Positions 11,150 through 24,834 of a DNA stretch of 64,000 nt are shown here, piece after piece. The stretch lies in the NCBI RefSeq assembly GCF_020536995.1, contig NW_026273342.1, positions 186,501 to 250,500 on the forward strand, given 5' to 3'. Position 1 is the first letter of the stretch, and every line of letters begins with the position of its first letter. The stretch comes from Dreissena polymorpha. Taxonomy: Eukaryota; Mollusca; Bivalvia; Myida; Dreissenidae. A program made the translations under genes and the position numbers. The notes under the pieces were generated by a model. That model saw nothing but the letters and a program-made list of their open reading frames with translations, had not been told where the DNA came from and did not search any database.

Positions 11150-12424
11150 CAATTATTCACATGCCTTAAATAAAGGACCAACTATTTGTATATAATGATA
11201 ATTCAATACTGCTCCAGCAGCTGGAGTTTCACTTCTTTATATTAATTGTACATGTTACATATCACTAATATAATGATTATAATAACCCAGTCAATGACCA
11301 AAATACTAACATCAAATTATGAAAATTATCATTTTCTAGAACCTAATTTGCTATAACGATGATATTCAGCATGATATTCATGTACTATTTTTATAAATAC
11401 GACGTAGAGAAGTAAAATCAGTACATATCATTAAGAGACCTTAATAAAAATTCAAACGCTATTAAGGTACCATAAATGGCAAACAGACATATTGTAACTG
11501 TATAATCAATATACTAGGTTAGTCGCATCATTTCCTTGTCGAGGCAAAATGCAATGATCTACGTTGGCTATTTAGACCACTTATCTGCATTGTTTTTTTG
11601 TTCATATTTCATTGTTAAATAAAATGTAAAGAAGGCGTAACATGGAGAAAAAAAGAAACATTTGTTATGTGGTATTAAAAGGGTTATTGAAGTGTATGTT
11701 ACATAGATTCTTTTAAACATACTCATGTTTAATCGTTTTTATTTGAATAAACATAATCAGTCATATGTAAATTGTGTATATCGCATTTATACTAATTTAA
11801 GTTTGTATTATTTCACATGGTATAAATAGTGGAAGTGTGTGCACAACAGTAATAGCGAGATAAATAGTTACATGGTAGCCATTTCATAGATTACAGCAAT
11901 ACACTTTTTCACTTTTCGAACTCAACACCTTTCAAACTTGAATATCTCAGTTATGAGTTAAGATTCTGATTTAAAATTGCGCATGTGATCATTTGACTAT
12001 ATTCTGTACAATATTACGATACAATCATTCATCCGTGACAATGGGGCGCTTTTGCACGTGTTGTAGATGTGTTTTTTTCTTTTTGCAGGTGAAAACGGTG
12101 AAACGCGATATGATTCTATTGTATTTCCATTTCTTCATTTAAGGTGGGTTTATACACCAGCAAAACAAAATGAATTTAAAATCAATATGTCTCGTATAAA
12201 ATTTAAGGTGCGCAACAGCGCAATCGGCATGTTGCAGGATACCTTCCCCACTTGCTGAAGCATCCGATTGTCACGGATGAATGATTGGAACCGTTTACTT
12301 GCACACAATGAAGGCAAATTATCACATGTACACTATAAAGAAGTGAAACTCCAGCTTCTGGAGCAGTATTGCATTCTCATTATAAACAATTAGTTGGCCC
12401 TTTATTTAAGGAACGTGACCAATG
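11150..12424. mobile_element. Element with about 85 bp terminal inverted repeats, amplicon copy 2
   Basis: Copy 2 counterpart of the element at 1101-2373. The outermost left bases read 'caattattcac' here and in copy 3 but 'caattggtcac' in copy 1. Copy 1 therefore preserves the better match to the right arm ('gtgaccaat'). Confidence 0.7.
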
Positions 12425-13605
12425 ACATAGGAGTATAAAGCTGGCGTCACCGCCTTGGAACAGCAAATGCAAAGCATTTGGGGTTTAAACCGGTTTTAGA
12501 GCGCTCAACCTCAAACTTGGCCTAGCAATAGTCATGATACATAATAAACGTCAATAAAATGTAACCACATAGAATTGCAACTCAAATTAAACAATAATAA
12601 AAGGGAATTAAAACGCATTCAATTTAATTACTATTTTATTTCTCAATGGTAGGAAGGAGACTAGAGCAACAGAGTTACAACTTTTTGAGGAACGATTAAA
12701 TGAAATTACGAACAATTGTCAACTATATGCCTTCTTTTAAGAAACATATTTAAGAATATAGCATCATAAAGTTAATATAATAAATCATCATCGTGCAAAT
12801 ACAGGAAGAAGCAGCAATAATGGGTGTAAAAGATCCTTATAACATATCTTGGTTGTTTATGTAACGCCATGGGGAAAATATTAATAACATTAAATAATAT
12901 AAACCCGAATTATAAATCCGAATATTTACTCATAACTGAGATATTTAAGTTTGAAAAATGCTGCGTTCGAAAAGTTATTTAGTGTAGTAGAACGCTATAT
13001 AATTATTCCAATTTAATTTAAATGTCACCATTCTCGGTGAGATTTTGCACCAGGAAAACATAAAGTTAATTAGACAAACAATATTGCTCGTATGAATACG
13101 TATACTTTTTTACATTTGCTATCATTGCTGTATAAAATAGATTTACATGTCAATGTTCTTGGCAATGATGTATTCGTGTATATTGTTCAATGACAATTGC
13201 TTAAAGCGAAAAAGCAGTTGTAGTCGATATTTTTAACTTTTCAAATAGTTTTTGGAAACAAACATAAAGAAAAAAAGGAAAGTTTGGGAAACGATGCTGA
13301 ATAGTACTATATGAATACATATGCATGTCTTATATAAACAATTGTATACATTCTCCATCTGTCACTGTATACTATATAATATTGTTAAATCGCACATGAA
13401 ACGTTCATATATATTATTTTACTTAAACCGTTAGCTAGTAATATGAATAGAAATGTTTACTTCAATACTGTGTACTGTAAATGATCGGTAGATGCAGAAC
13501 TTTAATGTGCGTATCCTCGAGGAACTCCTGGTTACACTATATACAAATACATAATATGATATTTATTATACTGTTCACAAAAATATATAATTTGTGGTAG
13601 AAGTT

Positions 13606-14586
13606 TCATTTTATTTTGATGTTGTGTTGGGGCCGTGGTAAATATATCCAACGTTTGTAGTTTTCAAAATTTACCAGTTGGATTGTGCTCATGTGGCTCT
13701 TGAACATGGTTTTACAGTTGCTTAACCATGCATCACTCACTGCATCAGCCATTTCTGTCTTTACATACATCAGAACATTCAGATTCATCGTACTGATGCC
13801 TTCACTTATGAAAATACTTGTTTCGCGCGCGTGTTTTTCCTTTTTGCTTATATATGCTCTATGGTCTATCGGCTTACTAGTCTTACTAAAATGTATCTGG
13901 TAGTATTGTTCTTGTTTTGTAATCTCTGTGCGATGTCTACTGTCATGATGACAATGCAGATGATGTTAACTTTCAGAATATTGATACAATTTAAAGCTGA
14001 TTCTCTGGCAGATTCTCGCGAGTAAGTATCGTGTATGCCTTGGATTTTAGCTCAGGAATATTTCATTGTCATTTTTTTTCTCTTTTAATCTATGTTCTTC
14101 AATTATATTGTAATTGCTTTGTTTGTACCTTTCTGGCTGTTCCGTTTCAGGGTGATTATTTCGGTTTTAAGTTTTTCGACAGGTTAATCGTTTTTAAAAA
14201 GACTTCTTTCAATTACATGTACCTTATGTGTGACGGATTTAAGGACATGGTCTTTCATTTCTGTGAACAATTCTCTTATTTAGTTTCTGATCGACCCGTC
14301 GCCTTACATGATAACGTTTTCTAACTTTTTAGTCAATATGTAACTCACCGAGTTTCTCAAGCTTTTTATTTATTATGTTCATCTCTGAAGCTTCATCTAT
14401 GGCGTCCTCTGTTTCAGATTCATGTTTCCCACAATATTTATCATTTCGTTTCTGTTTCGATTTTTTCTTTTTCTGTTTTTCACTCTTTTCATTCTTTTGC
14501 GCCTCATTTATAATTGAGTCACTTACACTGAACGTTCTTCGTTTGCCCTTTAGCTCCTCTTCGGAGTCTGTGTTCGCTGTTGACAT
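13606..14586 (-). pseudogene. Decayed charged-protein gene, amplicon copy 2
   Basis: Same frames as 3556-4536: N-terminal piece 14,329-14,586 and C-terminal piece 13,606-13,738+50. The encoded residues of both pieces are identical to copy 1, although the DNA between them carries a G/T difference at about 13,832 (a 'gcgcgcgtgttt' rather than a 'gcgcgcgttttt' context). Confidence 0.4.
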
Positions 14587-15159
14587 TGGTGCACTTTTAC
14601 TATTTTGAGCAGTATTTTTTTAAATGAAGTGTAGAAAATTTGCGATATTTATGTTTCCTGTTCATTGCATTAAATCTACGATGAGAAATGTAAAGTCTTA
14701 TTTGTTAATTGAAAGTCTAACGTTTTATGCTTTATCCATTCATCCAATCAACCATGTGTATAGAAATATATATATAGAGAGAGAATCACATATTTTGTTA
14801 AATTAGTATACCGCCTCGTAGGGTTGCACACCAAAAAATGCAACTTGCAAGATGCACATTTGACGATGCAGATGAGTGCTTTAGAAATGCAGTAGACGGA
14901 TATTTATATGTGTATTCGTCCGTTACAACCTGTATTTCATTTGCATATATCAGCAGCTTTCATGTAATCGTACTTGAGTGCGGTTCAATAAGTAAATCAT
15001 AGTTTGTTATTGCCGTGCGGTTAATTAATGTATTGTTTTAATTATTATGTATTTATTTATCTATCATAACTATTAATAATATATTATTTTAAAATTGTAT
15101 TATATATGTGTATTTAACTATCGATGCATCGTTGCACATATGCATTTATTTATTGGTAG

Positions 15160-15878
15160 GTATTCTTCAACCGCGAGCCTCAGACACTATACAGAATCAA
15201 CTTTGGGCCAGAATGGACATATGCTATGAACTGGTCTATGATGTATCACAGAGATTCGGATATTTTCTACCCTTATGGGACAATAGAGCCTCGAGATAAT
15301 AGCAAGTCCATACTTGACAAGAAGAACTACAGTTCAATCTTTGAAGGAAAAACGGTATTAACGTCGTGGTTTGTCAGCCATTGTCATGCCCAATCACGGC
15401 GCGACTTGTATGTTGAACAGATGGAGAAGAATGGATTACAAATTGACATCTTTGGATCATGCGGTAATTACAAACGTTCGCTTCCGAAAATCGACCATCA
15501 AGCGATAAATAAAGTACTTAATCAGTCAAAGTTTTATTTGGCTTTGAAAACTCTATCTGCCAGAATTATGTTGCCGAGACGTTTTTCGAGAGGTTTAATT
15601 CGGATACAATTTTGGTTGTGCGTGGAGGAAATAACTACATGAAGTATTCCCTTTCAAGCACGTTTATAAATACGGCGGACTTTGGTAATGCTAAGAAGTT
15701 AGCGGAGTTTCTTATAAGATTGGGTATCGATAAAGGTGAATATATAGCCTTTCTTCGCAGAAAAGACATGTACGTGTCAACGCATCCTCGGCTTGAACAC
15801 TGCAAGTGTTATTGCAAGCTTTGTGAAATGTTAAACAATGTTGACACATACCGTAAATCATACCGGAGTATCAAGTAG
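15160..15878 (+). pseudogene. Alpha-1,3-fucosyltransferase (GT10) 3' exon, frameshifted, amplicon copy 2
   Basis: Same exon as 5110-5828 with the same one-base frameshift (about 15,542-15,546). It differs by Asn for Tyr in the 'MEKNGLQIDIFG' segment, a variant shared with copy 3. All GT10 motifs (the donor-binding FYLAxENS region, VVRGGNNY and INTADF) are otherwise present across two frames. The stop and the GA-rich tract follow at the same distance. Confidence 0.85.
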
Positions 15879-16053
15879 ACAGCAGACAGACAGCCAGACA
15901 GAGACTGTGATAGAGGCAGAGAGATACATAGAGAGAAAAATAGAGACAAAGAGAGCGAAAAAGAGAGAGAGAGAGAGCGTGAGAGAGAGCGCGCGAGAGA
16001 GAGGCGAAAGAGAGAGCGAGATAAAGAGCAAGAGAGAGACAGTGCAGAGGCCA
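15879..16053. repeat. GA-rich simple repeat, amplicon copy 2
   Basis: Same tract as 5829-6003, with one G to A change ('gagacaaagag'). Confidence 0.9.
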
Positions 16054-16080
16054 CTTATGTTGATTCATTAAATGCCGATT

Positions 16081-16614
16081 AATTATAAAAGAGTGCGTGT
16101 TTTAAAACATTAATGCTTAGTATATAGAGAATAACAGGTTACTGCCCCATCGTTTTGTAATATATCAGGCGAGGCTAAAATTAATAAAACGGCGAGGCTT
16201 GTCGAGCCGTTATTTATTCGTGCCGAGCCTGATATTTTACAAAACGATGTGACAGTAACCTGTTTTTCTGTTTATCATACCTCATTTACCTAAAAATCTG
16301 CAAAACAATCCATTTTATATATTTTAAATGTACGGATCACCGCTGATTTTGCTGATTTTGCTTTTACACGTTCACAAACATGTAGCAACGGCGTTCGAAA
16401 AGACGACACGAATAATCGCTTATTTTAAACATCGTATAGAGATAACAGTTGTTTGTACTACGAATGCGAAGAGTACACCCGCTTTAAATATAAACGTCTC
16501 GACTTGGAGATCAGAAATGGACTGCAGCGACAAATTTAATCGAAGAACACACTTCACCGAATAGTTTGGAGACGCCCATTTGGAGATGTGTATTGAAATT
16601 GACATTTTAATGAT
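16081..16614. mobile_element. 534 bp segment present only in amplicon copies 2 and 3 (here copy 2)
   Basis: Copy 1 runs 'aaatgccgatt' straight into 'ggtgttgacat'; here 534 bases lie between. The segment contains a foldback at 16,132-16,267. One arm, 'aacaggttactgccccatcg' onward, mirrors 'cgatgtgacagtaacctgtt', with an inner mirror 'aataaaacggc'/'gccgttattt'. No matching target-site duplication is visible at the junctions, so insertion into the 2/3 ancestor and deletion from copy 1 are both possible. The small plus frame 16,328-16,564 is not recognisable. Confidence 0.7.
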
Positions 16615-17633
16615 GGTGTTGACATAAGCGTGTTTAATCGTTTGTTTAAATAGTCGAAGATTATCTTACAGTTATCATTTGTCTTGTCTTTCTGTGCAAC
16701 ACTTACGAGTGCAATGACTATATCAATATAAGAGATGTATTGTCCCATAGATGACGTCATTTAACTGCTGTAGTGCGGTCTGAGGTGATTTTAAAAAAAA
16801 AACGTTTTTGTGATTTGTGACTTGAAACTAGAATAAAATATGTACGTTCTTGGTATCAAATTGTTTGTTTTGTTGAACCTGATTCATGTTGATAGAAATT
16901 GTCGACTTTATTGCAAATCCCACGTATCTCTAAAAATTGACTGATATAAGAACTTCCTGTTGACCATGATATATAAAAATATATTAGGCAACGTTATATC
17001 AGGCAGATATCAATGCGGTGGTATGATAAAATGCATGTTGTGGACTTCAATCGCATTAATTAATATGACCACGTATTATCATTTGTATTATATAATTCGT
17101 AATATATATATTTAGACTTTAAGGGGTTGTATCCAGTCATGTACATCCATCATCACACAATCATGATACATGTATAATCATTCAATCGTCAGCATTTGTT
17201 GATGGCATGGCGGTAGAGATACTTTTGTGCTTTTACTATATAAAAAAGCATTACGATGCAAGGCCTTAAAGCTGGAATAGCAATAGCACATGAATGTTCT
17301 TAGTAAATATTTTTCGCTCAGTTTTGGTATGTTTCGATAACAGTTGAAGGTTGATGACTAGAATAGTTTGTCGAACAGATTTGTCAACTTAAGTTTGGAC
17401 GTCAAAACCTAAATAAATGTACCGTTTAGCCGTTTGAGTTTGACGGCGCAAATAGTCTGCATAGCTGTTTAGACTGTTATAATTATCAAAGATGAATTTT
17501 AACTTATTTTTTGCATACATCTGTAGACGTCATACACTTATAAGTATAATTAAAATATGTATTTATAGTAAAATTGCAAATTTAATTTAGATATTAATTG
17601 CTGTGTGTTTTGATTTGGTTGAATGTTATAACG

Positions 17634-17684
17634 TTAGGGATTAGGGTTAGGGATTAGGGTTTAGGGTTAGGGTTAGGGTTAGGG
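17634..17684. repeat. Interstitial telomere-type repeat, amplicon copy 2
   Basis: Same block as 7048-7098. Confidence 0.9.
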
Positions 17685-18879
17685 AAAGCGTTGCACCGCC
17701 CTAATGCGCATTTCAGCTTGGTAAGCCCCCTTCGAGGCATAATGTGTCATTTTTAAACTCACATTATTTTCCCTACTTATCATCAACGCATCAAAGTTTA
17801 TTTAATGAACACAGCAAACCTGAGGCATCCTCAATTAAGCTTCTTAACCACAGAACAACGTTCATGCTATGCAAACCAGAGGTATTCTGGATATAGTTTG
17901 CTGGTCCCGCAAACTTCTCCATAATGGTGGCCTTTACTGTATTCCTGAAATAAACATTAAGTCTTAGTTTGAGAAACAGAGGTCTTATAGGTGTAGAAGA
18001 ATAGGCTCCTGCCTTATACGAATTCGATCCAAACTCGCTCTTATGATATCCTCTAAAAGACAGCGAGTATTAGTTTTACCTGGAAAACACCGTGGCACAG
18101 GTTTTGATATTAAGCGATTTAATGTACTACTATGTATTTACTTGAATTATTTGCTGTATTTAACAATGCATTATACCTATAAATGTGGGAAGTGAACCTG
18201 TTCATACTTTTTCCAGAACTTTGGAATGTACTTTTATACAAAGTATATAATAATATTTAAACTAAATGATTTTGTTTGTATGTTTTTCAATGTATAGATT
18301 ATGATTCTTCCAATCTTCCTTTTTCACGATGCTTTGCAAATGCGCTGTTATTTACGAATTTTGTTTAATGGAAATTCGGAAATAAGATTCATGCTTATGA
18401 CTCTAAAATATAAACTGGATCCAATTTGGCAAACTATTGTAATGCGTTGAGACAAATTTTACTTTCTTTAATGACATACACTGTGCTATGAAGTAAACAA
18501 TTTGTAGCAATATTATTGCTGGTTCTAGAAAGAGATACATTGGGCAGAGGCCGACGCGTATTCCCACGCCGCATGTTTGACCCAGGGGGCGCCCCAAGGG
18601 TTGGTAATGCGGCCATGCATGGTTGAGATTGACCGTATTGTCATAAGAGATTTTGAGTGCTTGACAGGTTACTGTAAGCCATCATGGAGAGCGGACACCA
18701 AACCTGATTATGAGTCTTTCACACCTTAAGCATCTTAACCCTTTGCATGCTGGGAAATTTGTCGTCTGCTAAAATGTCGTCTGCTGAATTTCTAAAATTA
18801 GCATTTTCTTCGATTTTTTTTTTCAAAGAATACTATCAGAATAGCAAACAGTTTGGATCCTGATGAGACGCCACGTATA

Positions 18880-19795
18880 TTCTTAATTGCGAACACGCTT
18901 CAAACATCTTCATAAAATGTGGGTGGGAAATTCCATTAGTTAAATGCCATTTTAAAGAAACATTATATTTTGAAATTAAATCACCATACTTTGAGTGAAA
19001 TTTAGCAATTTACTTCTAAGGTTATGCAACAAAAAAACTTGTTTTAGCAATTCTCCGTTAATATACGATTACGATCATTAAAATCTTTAATACATGAACA
19101 TGCTCTGCATAACGTACCAACTGCGAAATGTAAATACCCTAGGATGGACATTTAGGGATGTTACCATCTAGGAACGGAAAATTCACAATTTCAAAGTTAA
19201 AATCGTCTCGTTTTCGTATAAACTAGTTTTAATCATATAAATATTAATATTAAGATGTAAGTCGTAATACGCAGCGTCTGTATTAGATTGACACGATTTA
19301 TTTAAGACTAGTTCGTTCGGGTAGATTTTGTGAATATATTGTTCAAAGAATCGATAATCTAAATTAAGTATGCCATCAATGTACCTCCTAGTAAGGTTAA
19401 AACATGAATCAAATCTAGTTGTTTAGTTTTAGATAATTCTAACATAAAATCGCTTCATAAAAAAGATCATCTATAAGTGGCGCACAATTAGTACCCATGG
19501 GAACGCCGATAATTTGTTTAATATTTTATCCATTAAATTCAACGAACAAGTCATCCAGAAGAAAAGTAAGTGCTGCACAAAAGTCAAGACAAGTCTTAAT
19601 GATGTAATTATCTAATATCTGATTAGTGAAAAAAGCTGTTTTAGAGGTTAAAGCCATATATGAACACTTCTCTCTAGCAAATGTTTTTTAATCAAAGAAA
19701 CAAGTTTGGATTTATTAAAGTGTGAGGAAGCGTTGTATATAGTGTAGAAAAATAAGTGCTTTCTTGTGACACCTTATATATTTTCTTTTCAATTT
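18880..19795 (-). mobile_element. Reverse transcriptase fossil, copy 3
   Basis: Same RT remnant as in copies 1 and 2, in the part of copy 3 with the most sequence differences, so no open frame of useful length remains. It is recognised by base-level identity to 9913-10,835. It has no independent evolutionary history from the other copies beyond the amplification. Confidence 0.75.
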
Positions 19796-20110
19796 ATTCT
19801 TATAACATTATTGTTATGGTCATGGGTAGATTAATGTATTGTATTATGTATACAAGAAATGGTCTATGTAACATGTAACTGACTTCATGAAAAAAAATAT
19901 TTCGTTAATAAAGATACCCGTACATGTCATATACATACGTTAAATAAAACAGACACATGGGTAGAAATGTTTGTTCTTATCATAATTGACGCACATAATT
20001 TCAACAAGTTTGAATAAAATTTAATGTATACGGTTTTTAGTGTTAGGCTATTAGTGTTGGGTTATAACTGTTGTACTGTGCTGTGTTGTGCTGTTTTGTT
20101 CTGTTTTGGC

Positions 20111-21378
20111 AATTATTCACATGCCTTAATATAAGGACCAACTATTTGTATATAATGATAATTCAATACTGCTCCAGCAGCTGGAGTTTCACTTCTTTAT
20201 ATTAATTGTACATGTTACATATCACTAATATAATGATTATAATAACCAGTCAATGACCAAAATACTAACATCAAATTATGAAAATTATCATTTTCTAGAA
20301 CCTAATTTGCTTATAACGATGATATTCAGCATGATATTCATGTACTATTTTTATAAATACGACGTAGAGAATAAATCAGTAAATATCATTAAGAACCTTA
20401 ACAAAAATTCAAAACGCTATTAAGGTACCATAAATTGCAAACAGCAATTGTAACTGTATAATCATATACTAGGTTAGTCGCATCATTTCCTTGTCGAGGC
20501 AAAATGCAATGATCTACGTTGGCTATTTAGACCACTTATCTGCATTGTTTTTTTGTTCATATTTCATTGTTAAATAAAATGTAAAGAAGGCGTAACATGG
20601 AGAAAAAAAGAAACATTTGTTATGTGGTATTAAAAGGGTTATTGAAGTGTATGTTACATAGATTCTTTTAAACATACTCATGTTTAATCGTTTTTATTTG
20701 AATAAACATAATCAGTCATATGTAAATTGTGTATATCGCATTTATACTAATTTAAGTTTGTATTATTTCACATGGTATAAATAGTGGAAGTGTGTGCACA
20801 ACAGTAATAGCGAGATAAATAGTTACATGGTAGCCATTTCATAGATTACAGCAATACACTTTTTCACTTTTCGAACTCAACACCTTTCAAACTTGAATAT
20901 CTCAGTTATGAGTTAAGATTCTGATTTAAAATTGCGCATGTGATCATTTGACTATATTCTGTACAATATTACGATACAATCATTCATCCGTGACAATGGG
21001 GCGCTTTTGCACGTGTTGTAGATGTGTTTTTTTCTTTTTGCAGGTGAAAACGGTGAAACGCGATATGATTCTATTGTATTTCCATTTCTTCATTTAAGGT
21101 GGGTTTATACACCAGCAAAACAAAATGAATTTAAAATCAATATGTCTCGTATAAAATTTAAGGTGCGCAACAGCGCAATCGGCATGTTGCAGGATACCTT
21201 CCCCACTTGCTGAAGCATCCGATTGTCACGGATGAATGATTGGAACCGTTTACTTGCACACAATGAAGGCAAATTATCACATGTACACTATAAAGAAGTG
21301 AAACTCCAGCTTCTGGAGCAGTATTGCATTCTCATTATAAACAATTAGTTGGCCCTTTATTTAAGGAACGTGACCAAT
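20111..21378. mobile_element. Element with about 85 bp terminal inverted repeats, amplicon copy 3
   Basis: Copy 3 counterpart. Its left half falls in the divergent first part of copy 3 (the arm reads 'ccttaatataagg' where the others have 'ccttaaataaagg'). The right half is nearly identical to the other copies. Confidence 0.7.
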
Positions 21379-22561
21379 GACATAGGAGTATAAAGCTGGC
21401 GTCACCGCTCTTGGAACAGCAAATGCAAAGCATTTGGGGTTTAAACCGGTTTTAGAGCGCTCAACCTCAAACTTGGCCTAGCAATAGTCATGATACATAA
21501 TAAACGTCAATAAAATGTAACCACATAGAATTGCAACTCAAATTAAACAATAATAAAAGGGAATTAAAACGCATTCAATTTAATTACTATTTTATTTCTC
21601 AATGGTAGGAAGGAGACTAGAGCAACAGAGTTACAACTTTTTGAGGAACGATTAAATGAAATTACGAACAATTGTCAACTATATGCCTTCTTTTAAGAAA
21701 CATATTTAAGAATATAGCATCATAAAGTTAATATAATAAATCATCATCGTGCAAATACAGGAAGAAGCAGCAATAATGGGTGTAAAAGATCCTTATAACA
21801 TATCTTGGTTGTTTATGTAACGCCATGGGGAAAATATTAATAACATTAAATAATATAAACCCGAATTATAAATCCGAATATTTACTCATAACTGAGATAT
21901 TTAAGTTTGAAAAATGCTGCGTTCGAAAAGTTATTTAGTGTAGTAGAACGCTATATAATTATTCCAATTTAATTTAAATGTCACCATTCTCGGTGAGATT
22001 TTGCACCAGGAAAACATAAAGTTAATTAGACAAACAATATTGCTCGTATGAATACGTATACTTTTTTACATTTGCTATCATTGCTGTATAAAATAGATTT
22101 ACATGTCAATGTTCTTGGCAATGATGTATTCGTGTATATTGTTCAATGACAATTGCTTAAAGCGAAAAAGCAGCTGTAGTCGATATTTTTAACTTTTCAA
22201 ATAGTTTTTGGAAACAAACATAAAGAAAAAAAGGAAAGTTTGGGAAACGATGCTGAATAGTACTATATGAATACATATGCATGTCTTATATAAACAATTG
22301 TATACATTCTCCATCTGTCACTGTATACTATATAATATTGTTAAATCGCACATGAAACGTTCATATATATTATTTTACTTAAACCGTTAGCTAGTAATAT
22401 GAATAGAAATGTTTACTTCAATACTGTGTACTGTAAATGATCGGTAGATGCAGAACTTTAATGTGCGTATCCTCGAGGAACTCCTGGTTACACTATATAC
22501 AAATACATAATATGATATTTATTATACTGTTCACAAAAATATATAATTTGTGGTAGAAGTT

Positions 22562-23542
22562 TCATTTTATTTTGATGTTGTGTTGGGGCCGTGGTAAATA
22601 TATCCAACGTTTGTAGTTTTCAAAATTTACCAGTTGGATTGTGCTCATGTGGCTCTTGAACATGGTTTTACAGTTGCTTAACCATGCATCACTCACTGCA
22701 TCAGCCATTTCTGTCTTTACATACATCAGAACATTCAGATTCATCGTACTGATGCCTTCACTTATGAAAATACTTGTTTCGCGCGCGTGTTTTTCCTTTT
22801 TGCTTATATATGCTCTATGGTCTATCGGCTTACTAGTCTTACTAAAATGTATCTGGTAGTATTGTTCTTGTTTTGTAATCTCTGTGCGATGTCTACTGTC
22901 ATGATGACAATGCAGATGATGTTAACTTTCAGAATATTGATACAATTTAAAGCTGATTCTCTGGCAGATTCTCGCGAGTAAGTATCCTGTATGCCTTGGA
23001 TTTTAGCTCAGGAATATTTCATTGTCATTTTTTTTCTCTTTTAATCTATGTTCTTCAATTATATTGTAATTGCTTTGTTTGTACCTTTCTGGCTGTTCCG
23101 TTTCAGGGTGATTATTTCGGTTTTAAGTTTTTCGACAGGTTAATCGTTTTTAAAAAGACTTCTTTCAATTACATGTACCTTATGTGTGACGGATTTAAGG
23201 ACATGGTCTTTCATTTCTGTGAACAATTCTCTTATTTAGTTTCTGATCGACCCGTCGCCTTACATGATAACGTTTTCTAACTTTTTAGTCAATATGTAAC
23301 TCACCGAGTTTCTCAAGCTTTTTATTTATTATGTTCATCTCTGAAGCTTCATCTATGGCGTCCTCTGTTTCAGATTCATGTTTCCCACAATATTTATCAT
23401 TTCGTTTCTGTTTCGATTTTTTCATTTTCTGTTTTTCACTCTTTTCATTCTTTTGCGCCTCATTTATAATTGAGTCACTTACACTGAACGTTCTTCGTTT
23501 GCCCTTTAGCTCCTCTTCGGAGTCTGTGTTCGCTGTTGACAT
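22562..23542 (-). pseudogene. Decayed charged-protein gene, amplicon copy 3
   Basis: Same frames again. The only residue change in the N-terminal piece is Lys to Met in the lysine run (KQKMKKSK instead of KQKKKKSK). The function is unknown, as for the other copies. Confidence 0.4.
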
Positions 23543-24115
23543 TGGTGCACTTTTACTATTTTGAGCAGTATTTTTTTAAATGAAGTGTAGAAAATTTGCG
23601 ATATTTATGTTTCCTGTTCATTGCATTAAATCTACGATGAGAAATGTAAAGTCTTATTTGTTAATTGAAAGTCTAACGTTTTATGCTTTATCCATTCATC
23701 CAATCAACCATGTGTATAGAAATATATATATAGAGAGAGAATCACATATTTTGTTAAATTAGTATACCGCCTCGTAGGGTTGCACACCAAAAAATACAAC
23801 TTGCAAGATGCACATTTGACGATGCAGATGAGTGCTTTAGAAATGCAGTAGACGGATATTTATATGTGTATTCGTCCGTTACAACCTGTATTTCATTTGC
23901 ATATATCAGCAGCTTTCATGTAATCGTACTTGAGTGCGGTTCAATAAGTAAATCATAGTTTGTTATTGCCGTGCGGTTAATTAATTTATTGTTTTAATTA
24001 TTATGTATTTATTTATCTATCATAACTATTAATAATATATTATTTTAAAATTGTATTATATATGTGTATTTAACTATCGATGCATCGTTGCACATATGCA
24101 TTTATTTATTGGTAG

Positions 24116-24834
24116 GTATTCTTCAACCGCGAGCCTCAGACACTATACAGAATCAACTTTGGGCCAGAATGGACATATGCTATGAACTGGTCTATGATGT
24201 ATCACAGAGATTCGGATATTTTCTACCCTTATGGGACAATAGAGCCTCGAGATAATAGCAAGTCCATACTTGACAAGAAGAACTACAGTTCAATCTTTGA
24301 AGGAAAAACGGTATTAACGTCGTGGTTTGTCAGCCATTGTCATGCCCAATCACGGCGCGACTTGTATGTTGAACAGATGGAGAAGAATGGATTACAAATT
24401 GACATCTTTGGATCATGCGGTAATTACAAACGTTCGCTTCCGAAAATCGACCATCAAGCGATAAATAAAGTACTTAATCAGTCAAAGTTTTATTTGGCTT
24501 TGAAAACTCTATCTGCCAGAATTATGTTGCCGAGACGTTTTTCGAGAGGTTTAATTCGGATACAATTTTGGTTGTGCGTGGAGGAAATAACTACATGAAG
24601 TATTCCCTTTCAAGCACGTTTATAAATACGGCGGACTTTGGTAATGCTAAGAAGTTAGCGGAGTTTCTTATAAGATTGGGTATCGATAAAGGTGAATATA
24701 TAGCCTTTCTTCGCAGAAAAGACATGTACATGTCAACGCATCCTCGGCTTGAACACTGCAAGTGTTATTGCAAGCTTTGTGAAATGTTAAACAATGTTGA
24801 CACATACCGTAAATCATACCGGAGTATCAAGTAG
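24116..24834 (+). pseudogene. Alpha-1,3-fucosyltransferase (GT10) 3' exon, frameshifted, amplicon copy 3
   Basis: Third copy, with the same frameshift and the copy-2 variant Asn, plus a private Val to Met change in 'KDMYMSTHP'. The near-absence of substitutions among the three copies means they are recent or have been homogenised. The reading frame therefore gives no evidence of selection either way. Confidence 0.85.

Larger units (their letters stand above)
9725..18692. repeat. Amplicon copy 2 (complete unit, about 8.97 kb)
   Basis: Begins at the text 'ggacaccaaacctgatt' and ends at 'catcatggagagc', where the next unit starts at once. It shares the 534 bp segment and several single-base variants with copy 3 rather than copy 1, for example near 11,150 and 13,832. 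This makes copies 2 and 3 the younger pair. Confidence 0.95.
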
